Source: Ophiura sarsii (taxonomy: Eukaryota; Echinodermata; Ophiuroidea; Amphilepidida; Ophiuridae). From it: a stretch of DNA of 64,000 nucleotides. The notes beneath the pieces were generated by a model. That model was not told the origin of the DNA and did no database searches. It worked only from the letters and a program-made list of their open reading frames with translations. Positions within the stretch are counted from its first letter, which is position 1. The number at the start of each line of letters is the position of its first letter. The position numbers were made by a program, and so were the translations under genes. The DNA is taken from assembly GCA_035610835.1 (NCBI GenBank), contig CM069441.1, positions 80,069,515-80,133,514 of the forward strand, read 5' to 3'. Positions 55,580-64,000 of this stretch are shown here, one piece after another.

Positions 55580-57082
55580 ATCGTAATATACAGTGTGTAT
55601 CGGCTGAAAATCAGCCAAACCTACCTGTATCTTCAAATTAGGTTTAGACATCCGGTGTCCCCAGATCGTTGAGTTAGGTTTTTTTTCATTTTGGAAGGCC
55701 TTCAATAAGCACGAGCTGCCAAGAGCTATAAGGAATTAAAAGCACTCATCAACAGTGACTATTTAGTGATGATTTATGTGGCAGAACTCTGCTGTACACA
55801 CACCTGCACAGTAGGACACTGGTAGCTGTTGATCAAGATAAACAATCATCTACTAAACACACACATACCAAGTTGTGATATAATTAATCAGGTTATTTAC
55901 GATGTCAAATTTACAGCACTCTGGAGCTGTACAATAAGTGAAATTGGTGGAACTCTGGACTGGCTGTGTATGTGCTTTTAATATAGCTTAAAGCCATTTT
56001 TGCCAATTGTATCCTTTAAGAGATTTAGACATTTCTTTTGATTTGAATCTCGTCAACAAACATCCATATACCTATAACAAACAGTGCCTTTTAAGATAGT
56101 CTGTTGTGAATTAAATTTGATAGGTGAATGACTTTTTCAATTCATCCAAACTAGTCATTTATCTACTAAAGTGTGTCAGTTCATTGTCATATATCGCATA
56201 TCAGTACTCCCAATGGCAACCAACGCCTCATCTTGACTCATCAAAAACTTGTTTGGGTTATAAATCACTTAAATACAGTTCTAAGGATGAATTTTTAGAT
56301 CATATTTTTGTCACCAGAATTGATATGACTTGTTTAGGGTAGTTTGTAAAATCATATTTTTTCGGTAGGTTAGTTTTTGCAAATGGTGTGAATCACTAGA
56401 TGTGTCAAACAAATAATTAATGTACAATGTAGTAGGTGAGAAAGACTGACAATTTAAAAATGGGTGTTTGATCGGAACCAATGTTAGGGTTGGCAATGGG
56501 GAAAGCAATGGGGTAACAGGGGTTGCTTGGCAGAGGTGGAAAATTCCTGATTTTGGGTAGATTTAACCAGTCAGAATCACTTTTTCTGCAGAGAAAAATA
56601 TTTCAGGGAGTAAGTCTGGTTCCAGCTACGTGTTACAAGTCCAACCTGCTCGCAGTTTGAAATCTTGGCTGCGACTCAAATCTGCTTCGTCCAGTGTTTC
56701 CCTTAGACGATATTTTGACGTCCAGGTTGCTGTGTTTCATCATTGGCAACTTAAATCAAATATATTTTGACGTCCACTTGGACACCATGATTTCAGAGAG
56801 TAAAATTCTAAAAATATTTATGAAATCTTACATTTATATTTTTCAAATTTATGACAAGCAAAATTTGACCGGTTTTCATCTATGGCCGAGGTAGACATAA
56901 CAAACCAAATCAGAAAATCATTCAGAAAATGGCAGAATTCTGATGTTTGGCTCTATCGCACGAATGTAAACAACAGACAATTTTGTTTGTAGTCTAGCAA
57001 TAGCAATAGTGGCACCATCGTGTCACATTGTCACGCAAAATAACTTGATGGTTTCTTTTTTCTTGCATATTTACATAGTGTA
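55580..57082. other. No supported gene
   Basis: Several 60-75-codon frames overlap on both strands without motifs. A tattttgacgtcca phrase occurs at about 56711 and 56763. Nothing further. Confidence 0.35.
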
Positions 57083-57862
57083 TACCGTATTATCCCTATT
57101 AAGCGCCCAGGGCGGTTAGCAAAGTCATTTTGGGTGGGCGCTTATTATGTTACCTTTTTGTAAACTCATTTATTGTTGAGACTGTCGAATTCGACAAGGT
57201 TGCGAAGATTTTTTTGTTCGGTAACCGTAAACATACCAATAATGTTTTAGCTCATAGAAAAGAAAAAAAGTATGATTTTTCAATCACATTCCATGATTAG
57301 TTGTGAAAGACAAATCGCTAACGATTTGTTACAATTTTGTTCAAAAACTGCGTAAGAAAAAAACAAAAACTGAGCCGAAAGTGCCATCAATATTTATCTT
57401 GTTTTCATGTGGGCGGCCACCTTTGCTTTTCATTTGTGGCGAAAATACAACACTATAATTCCTCACTACGCATGTCGCAATAATTTTTGGTGGTACCCGT
57501 TTCTGAACAAATGAATGGCACAATGAATGACTGCGATACACGGAACTGTTGCACTAGTGGAATTACCACGTGCGATTAAAACGGAAAATTAACACTCGCC
57601 GGTCGCTGTACAGGCAGTGGCATCAGCGCTACTGTACGCGTGTAGCCTAGTGCCTAGTAGGATCGGGGGAGAGATGGCGGCCATCTAATCACGGCTTTTA
57701 CTGGTACTGCTTTAGTGAAGGACGCCGTGAAGAATGTTGTTGTACAGTGCTACGGTAATTAAAAAGGTGGGCGCTTATAAGAGATTGTTTGTTGTTAGTC
57801 ATTGAGAAAAACAGGGGTGGGCGCTTATAAGGTCCTGGGCGCTTAATAGGGATAATAGGGTA
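57083..57862. mobile_element. 780-bp TIR element with GGGCGCTTA repeats
   Basis: The left taccgtattatccctatt-aagcgccc is mirrored by gggcgcttaatagggataat-agggta. ggtgggcgcttat is repeated just inside both ends (57133, 57767 and 57813). The interior has an agatggcggccatct palindrome at about 57671 and no transposase. Such TACCGTATTA/GCGCCC ends are common on non-autonomous DNA elements of marine invertebrates; the superfamily is not certain. Confidence 0.8.
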
Positions 57863-57947
57863 ATAGGCTTGGATTGGAATCATTAGTCTCTCCACTATGA
57901 TTTTGCTAAATACAAATCCATGAAAGATGCTAGGAGTTTTTTACGTT

Positions 57948-58162
57948 CAGGGGCGGACTGGGACCTGAAAGCGGCCGTGGCAAAATTATGAAAGCGGCCC
58001 TTTTTGACCATGTCAGCGTAGCGTTGGGGGTTAGGGGTAAGGTTTAGTCCAAAACGGCCCGAAAAAATGCTTCTTCTTTGTGAGTAACCGGCCCTGAGAG
58101 GCCCAAAACCAAGCGGCCCATGTGGCGATCGCCACAACGCCACAGTGGCCAGTCCGCCCCTG
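57948..58162. mobile_element. 215-bp hAT MITE with perfect 8-bp duplication
   Basis: TTTACGTT flanks exactly at 57940-57947 and 58163-58170. Ends caggggcggactgg and ccagtccgcccctg are perfectly inverted. The interior is rich in gcggccc / gggccg-type phrases. The minus-strand 82-codon frame is not a gene. Confidence 0.95.
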
Positions 58163-58170
58163 TTTACGTT

Positions 58171-59574
58171 CGCTGTTAGAGACTACGGACATGAACAGAT
58201 TTCATTTTAAATAAATTTGACATAATTTGATGATATGGAATTATGGACCAGATAATTTTGTGCTGGACCTCATAATTTTGAAAATTGGGGAAATATGAGG
58301 TACAATGGACCGGATAAAAAACACCTAGTGGAACCCCTGGCCTTGTCTTCGGCTCGACGGATGGCATGGGCATAAAACTAGAGCTAGTATGACATTGTCA
58401 TGAGACGTGTTCCTTCACGTACTTGGCATCAAGACAATAAGCCGGCAGCAAAGAAGCAATAGGAAATACATATCATGCAGTAATATAGGATCAAGATATG
58501 CTTCAGTAATAGATAAATCTTGTCACACGGTAAGAACAGTCATCCCTGATAATACAATGGCACGATTGGTCGTTATCTGTACAGTAGCAGGTTGGGGGCA
58601 GGTAGCGTATAGCGAGTACCATGACGATGATGCCGCCATGATGAAAGATGCTATTTAACAATGCAGTGTAAGATGTAATTTTGGCAATGTCTACTGCAAC
58701 CAGTGACAGTAACTGTCACTGCTGCAACGCCCCCAAAAACAATTTTTTACCTAAGCTGAGTTAAATTCACTTTATTCCATTTTTATACGAGATAAAGCAA
58801 ACGTATCAAATCGTTTGGGGCCGTTCAAATAAACTACTAAACGCTAAATTTCTATTGTACAATTTCTTTTGAAAACCCACGAAAAATCCTCCTAAAATGC
58901 TGGCCGTTTACACTTAAATTGTCATAAATAAAAATATATTATTAGGAACACCCAGTAATTGACCTCCATGTGAAGCTAATAATATTCTCTCTCAAAATAT
59001 ATATTTTTCAAGCGCATATATATTACAGTCGAACCGTAAATAATTTTTATCTGTGTCAAATTTCAGGAAAAACATGCGCCGTTCTGTGCTTGAAAGCTCG
59101 CGTTACACAGAGTTTTATGACATTCGAGTCCTACCCCGGGTTATTATGGATGCCTTAAAGGTCTCAAGAGGGCGGCCTAATGCCTGGTAATCGGGTCTGA
59201 GATGAAGCTAAATAAATTTCCTGGCTCCTCGTGCAAAAATTAATCTGATTGGATAATCAGGGCGACCGTAATTAACATTTAAAGGGTCAGAGGGTAATTT
59301 GTTGTAAACGTTCATTTTCCATATGCCATGTTAATTTAAAAGACCCTAAAAAAACTACTTTTTTCAATGAAAAAATAAAGAATTAGTGATTTCTCTATGT
59401 GTAGACTGTAAATGATTATTACCCCTGGAAATACTTGGATTTTAACCATTCAAAATCTTCAAGTCGTTTATTTTTACTTTAAAAAAAATACTAAAATAAT
59501 AATGATAATAATTAGTACTCTTCCCAACCAATAGGCAGTTTAAGTTACTGCCAATTACTGCACACATATTTTAT
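58171..59574. other. No supported gene; perfect hairpin at 58701-58721
   Basis: cagtgacagt-a-actgtcactg is a 10-bp stem with a single-base centre. A phrase ttcccaaccaataggcagtt at 59521 is shared with 62940. An 83-codon frame at 58407-58658 is unrecognised. Confidence 0.4.
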
Positions 59575-59798
59575 GGGGTCGTCCATAATTTTCGCCATTT
59601 ACAGATACGTACTAAGCATATACGTAACAGGGGGAGGGGGTTAAAATATACCTTAAGTGTACGTAACTTAAATGTTGATCTTGAGACGCTGGCATTTTTT
59701 ATCAAGCCATTATATTTTCGCCAATTATTGCATAAATAACTCAAGGGGGTAAAAAGTTCTGTACATATGTGAAAATGGCGATAATTGTTGACGACCCC
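59575..59798. mobile_element. 224-bp GGGGTCGTCCATAATT TIR element
   Basis: The left ggggtcgtccataattttcg is mirrored by cgataattgttgacgacccc over about 28 bp, including catttnca / tgtgaaaatg. Internal tacgtaac phrases. Ends of the GGGGTCGTCCAT type are widespread on short invertebrate elements. No coding capacity. Confidence 0.8.
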
Positions 59799-60117
59799 TA
59801 ACATGTATGGTGGAAAAAAGGAAGAAGTAAATGATGTAAAAAAAGGCGAAATGGAATGAAATTTCACCAATTCTTCCCTTTATTAAGGGAAAATGTATCT
59901 GTGAATTGGGTAAAATTAGGGGGGTCTTTTTGCCTCCTTTAGAGTGAATTAAACACATTTTTTTGTCAGAGAGATGAGAGAACAGATCAATATCTGTTAA
60001 AGGACCAATATTGTTGGAGGTGAGCGCTGTACGGGACTGATTACACATGGCGCAGTAACACATAATGTTAAAATTGTTACATCATGTAACAAGAACTAAC
60101 TGTATTTAGTATCATTA
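59799..60117. other. No feature seen
   Basis: Overlapping minus-strand frames only. Confidence 0.3.
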
Positions 60118-60690
60118 TTGACACCCAATATGACAATTTTGACACCCAATTTGACAAGATATTGACACCCAATTTGACAAGAAATTGACACCTAATTTGG
60201 TACTATTGACACCCATTTTGACAACAGTGACACCCATTTTGACAATAGTCACACCCATTTTGACAATTTAGTTAATTTGACAATATTGATACCTAATTTG
60301 ATAATATTAACACCCGATTTGACAACAGTGATAACCATTTTGACAATAAGTGATATCCATTTCGACAATAGTCACAGTCACACCCAATTCAACAATTTAG
60401 TGACACCCAATTTGACAATATAGTAACACCCAATTTGACAATTTAGTTACACCCATTTTGACAATATTGACACCCAATTTGACACTAGTGACACCCAATT
60501 TGAAAATAGTGACACTTAATTTGACAATATTGATACCCTACTCATGTTAACAATTATATAGTGACACCACATGTGACAATAGTGACACTCCATTTGACAA
60601 TTGACAATAGTGACACCCAATTTGACAATGTTGACACCCAGTTTGACAACAGTGACACCAATTTTAAAAGCAGTCACACCCAATTTGACA
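60118..60690. repeat. Degenerate ~20-bp minisatellite (TGACACCCAATTTGACAAT)
   Basis: About 25-30 copies of a unit near tgacacccaatttgacaat with variable spacing (18-24 bp) and frequent single changes (cattttgaca, agtgacaccc). The irregularity indicates an old array. Confidence 0.9.
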
Positions 60691-61225
60691 TTGTTTTCCT
60701 GGGCTGTTTTCTCTTTTTTTTAGATATCATCCTTTCAAATGTCATGTCAAGAAAGTCCATGGTCTTTTTGAAAAGCACATAAAGCAATGAAATAGATAGG
60801 GAAACCCTGTTTATTTACATGAATAAAAATTGATATCAAACATCAGTATGTCGGTATTTTACGGACAATTCTTTCATAGCTAGCTATTTACGCCCCTGAA
60901 TCTACATAGCAGGCCTTTTGTTGTACTTAAAGTAGATTTTGCTTAGCAAATATTTCACATAGCCCAATATATTGTTTTGAAATTGATTCCTATAATCTCC
61001 GATTTTATCTTCTTTTGTGGTTGTGACACTGAAAAAAAAATTGGATTTAAAGAGAGAAAAGTAATCGAGGCGACCTCAAGCATTAAGTTCTGTAATCTTT
61101 CAAGAGACTTAGAATACTAAAGATTCATGAAATAAGATAAATACACACTTTTATTACATTTATCCTGGATCTACGCTTTTTTTTATCCATACTGCAGAAA
61201 GTTGCTATAGAATTTTTAGTGGTCC
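60691..61225. other. No feature seen
   Basis: AT-rich unique sequence. Confidence 0.3.
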
Positions 61226-61472
61226 TTAACACTTTCCACGCGGCTATAAATTTTACCACAACAAAACAGAATTTTCAGAAACCTTTTCGTAATTTTCAGA
61301 GTCTATTTAAAGGATTACTGAACCAATACTAGGCATGTTTGTACTTAATTCAATGCATTTCTCGTGGTGATTCCAAATATAGTAATAGAATTCAATAATG
61401 TTGACATTTTTGAAACATTTTGTGAAATTTTGGAATGTCGTCTGCAGCCGCCTGCCGCGTGGAAAGCGTTAA
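61226..61472 (+). mobile_element. CACTTTCCACGCGG-family element, copy 3
   Basis: It starts ttaacactttccacgcggc and ends cctgccgcgtggaaagcgttaa; the inverted ends are the best preserved of the four copies. Interior phrases match 18642-18873. Confidence 0.85.
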
Positions 61473-61559
61473 TACTTTAAACCACTTATATGATGACTAG
61501 ATAGACACTTGGCTGCCATCAACAAGGTGATGGAGTGAGTCCCTGCAAATTCTTGGAAT

Positions 61560-61819
61560 TTAACACTTTCAACGCGGCTATTGGTTTGACCATACACAAA
61601 ACAGATTTTTCAGAAACCTTTCATTCCATGCATTCATAATTTTCAAAGTCTATCTCAAGGATTACTGAACCAATACTAGGCATGTTTGTACTTATTTCAA
61701 TGTATTGCGCATGGTGATTCCAAATATGGTAATGAAATTCAAAAATGTTGACATTTTTGAAACATTTTGTGAAATTTTGAAATGTCGTCTGCAGACGCCT
61801 GCCGCATCGAAAGTGTTAA
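61560..61819 (+). mobile_element. CACTTTCCACGCGG-family element, copy 4
   Basis: It lies 88 bp downstream of copy 3 in the same orientation: start ttaacactttcaacgcggc, end cgcctgccgcatcgaaagtgttaa. It is about 90% identical to copy 3, with small insertions (cattccatgcattcat). Possibly a local tandem copy. Confidence 0.85.
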
Positions 61820-62490
61820 GTACCGTATAAGTGGTAATTATCACGTACAGATATTTTTGCGATCTTGGAAAATGCGCAAGACTTTAATTTTGTGGTGTCT
61901 ACATTAATCATAACATAGCTCTTTTGCAAAGGAATATTTTGTGTGTTTATATTTTCATGTTTTCATGTCCACTCGCAAAATTCGCAAAAAAATAAGATGT
62001 TTGTTTTTACTAGTTAAAAAAAAATAAAACAATGGTTTAGTATTCTTCTCAACCCAGGGGGCTACTCAGATACAAAGTTACAAGCATCCATTTGAATAAA
62101 AATAAAGAATTAGGGTGTGTTTTGTTGGAGGACAATGCTATTAAATGGTATTAAAATCATCCAATTTCTGATTATAGGGTGTCTGTTTTACCAATATAGA
62201 TCCGTGCTAAGGGTTAGCTTGAGACAATCGCTATGATCACAATATACAACTCAAAATGAGAACAAATACACCGAAAAAATTGCGTATATAATTTAAATGT
62301 TATGGGGAAAATGTATTCACATCCTTCAAAAGCCTGTTGGACAAGCATGTCCCGATCCAGAGGTGCACTGCATGCCAGTCCTTGCTACGGGGTGTATGTT
62401 GACCTGTTCTAATAGTGTTCTTGCAAAGGATGTGATTTGCCTTTGGGTCACTTTTTTCACTTCTGTGACAATCCTTTCTGAGAGTGTATT
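61820..62490. other. No supported gene
   Basis: A 75-codon + strand frame at 62297-62524 has several Cys but runs into poly(G); not recognised. Confidence 0.35.
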
Positions 62491-62897
62491 TACCCCGGGG
62501 GGGGGGGGGGGGGTACTCGCCTAAGATGGTATACAGGGGTGTGCCGCTCTAATGGGTAGCTTTTTGGGCAAAAATCCCTAAACATGGGGTATGATTTTGT
62601 GCTGGAAATCCCTAATAATGGGGTCACTTTTTACAAATGGGTCTATTTTCGCGAAATTTTTGTCTATTTTCACGAAATTTTGCCAAAATTAGGTATATTT
62701 TCGCAAAAATGTGTAAAAATTGGGTATATTTTCCCGATAATTTGCGAAAATTTGGTCTAAAATGAAGCAAAACCCCTAAAAATGGGTACCGATTTTTCCA
62801 AAATCACCCCTAAAAATGGGTATGGGTTTTGAATCTCCAGCGGCACACCCCCGACCAAACCAAATCCGAGTACCCCCCCCCCCCCCCCGGGTATTTA
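62491..62897. mobile_element. Poly(G)...poly(C)-bounded foldback element, copy 2
   Basis: The left accccggggg (G run to about 62513) then tactcg is mirrored by cgagtac and a C run (62874-62888) then gggtattta. ggtgtgccgct and agcggcacaccc are inverted just inside. The interior repeats tattttcgcgaaattt-type phrases. Similar layout to 35288-35665. Confidence 0.75.
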
Positions 62898-63940
62898 CAC
62901 GGATTCTTACAACTTCTATGCATAAGTGCCTCGTCTGACTTCCCAACCAATAGGCAGTTTAAGTTACCATGGGAACCAATCGTCCTTGCCTTATGTATTT
63001 TCTCCTTTCCAGATTGAAAATCTTTGTCTGACTGGTGAACAAAGAGAATGGAGTGGCCATTAAGTGCATTTTGGACCACCCCATCCAAAATGATCCAAGT
63101 CTTCAGCAATTGCAACATAAAATCCTCACATTTTTCTGGATGGGCGCCTGATGATGGAATAAAACGTTTAATATAAATGGTTGCCACTTATCAAAACATT
63201 TTGATAATTTATCTGTTTAATCCCTCACCAAGGGTGGACAGAAAGCACACTGTCTAGTGATTTCAACCTTGCAAAGATTTGTCACTGGATTAATATCGAG
63301 ATTACTTTGGATTGAATAAGATTAATTGGATTAAATGTCATTAATAAGGTATAATATTTTAAAGTCAAAAATCGTAATCGGATCGGTTATAAGCTTAATT
63401 AGTAGACAACATAGCTTTACATAGCAGTAACTATTGCAGAATGTAAGCTTGAGTAGATTATTTGTTTAACTTGTCTGCAATGAAAAGACCATCCACCTTG
63501 AAAATAAATGGTTTGGGTTTTAGATCATTTTAGTCATATTTAAGTATCTTGTAGATTTTATAGGCCCATGCCTATCGTATTAGTGACACAAAAATGTGGC
63601 TAATGGTTGCCACGACGATTGCACATACTCAAATTTGGGGTTAAATTGTCTCATTTTTCTCGGAAAAATTGTAGATAATAGTTGCCAAATGGTTTAATAC
63701 TAAAACACACAAAACCCAATCTGAAGAGACCACCTATTTTTAGGCCTAAAAAGACAAACATTTTAGCATAAAACATTTAGCATTACATGTCAGATAAGAT
63801 AGGATTTACTGCGTATATAGGTAAAACAAGAACTAATATGCCTACCCCCCAATACACGCCCACAAATTAATTCAGTTGGAGAATGTAGGCCTATAGGTGA
63901 ATTTTACAAACAGGAGTTGAATTGCATGAAGCTTTGAGAC
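62898..63940. other. No supported gene
   Basis: The ttcccaaccaataggcagtt phrase at 62940 repeats that at 59521. A 125-codon minus frame at 62810-63187 overlaps the C run of the preceding element and is not supported. Confidence 0.35.
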
Positions 63941-64000
63941 TATAAAGGGTTCAACAAAAGAAAGTATACACTTTGTTTATGTCATTTTGAGTAACATTCA
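63941..64000 (+). mobile_element. Start of a second copy of the 1561-2120 foldback
   Basis: tataaagggttcaacaaaag then aaagtatacactttgttt matches 1561 onward, with small changes. Truncated by the window end. Confidence 0.85.

Noticed and set aside
62810..63187. 125-codon minus-strand frame
   Set aside because: Begins in unique sequence but ends in the poly(C) element; no recognisable motif.

Overview
This looks like a gene-poor, AT-rich, repeat-dense piece of an animal nuclear genome. It contains no rRNA, no intact protein gene, no bacterial-type operon and no CRISPR array. The longest open frame is 157 codons and lies inside a palindromic element. A run of 100 N at 28802-28901 is an assembly gap. 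Dense short inverted-repeat transposons, hAT-type elements with 8-bp target duplications, tRNA-derived elements, long poly(G) runs and many minisatellites suggest a marine invertebrate, perhaps an echinoderm or hemichordate. That assignment is a guess from repeat style; no diagnostic gene is present.

Layout. 1-7 kb: a retroposon-like tail, a 560-bp foldback element, decayed segmental duplications and a nested set of foldback elements. 7-20 kb: mostly unique AT-rich sequence with an element at 10.6 kb, a 250-bp element at 13.7 kb and two ~200-bp tandem duplications. 20-26 kb: a dimer of tRNA-bearing elements, a TTAA element, a 1.15-kb element holding another element, a possible two-exon gene end and a hAT element next to it. 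26-34 kb: a lectin-like exon, a 42-bp minisatellite ending at the gap, a 1.87-kb element splitting a tandem repeat, a possible signal-peptide exon, a hAT element and a 57-bp minisatellite. 34-45 kb: another tRNA-bearing element, a 3.2-kb element carrying a dimeric ~180-bp satellite, paired TTAA elements and a pentanucleotide array. 46-55 kb: a promoter-like patch, a duplicated exon with one broken copy, a 1.19-kb palindrome with insertions, and two inverted dimers of tRNA-Asp-like elements. 55-64 kb: further foldback and hAT elements, a degenerate ~20-bp minisatellite and the start of a second copy of the 1.56-kb foldback.

The most interesting theme is a class of elements at 20.9, 21.2, 35.0, 49.9, 50.2, 52.3, 52.5 and 54.2 kb. 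They begin with TTAA-CCCTAACCC (or a close variant), end with the reverse complement, and most carry a tRNA-like Pol III promoter body. They recur as head-to-tail dimers. This combines a cut-and-paste transposon end with a SINE-like interior. Protein-coding evidence is limited to a few isolated exons on the + strand (24.4, 27.4, 31.9, 47.8 and 50.7-51.0 kb), with decent splice sites but no complete gene model.
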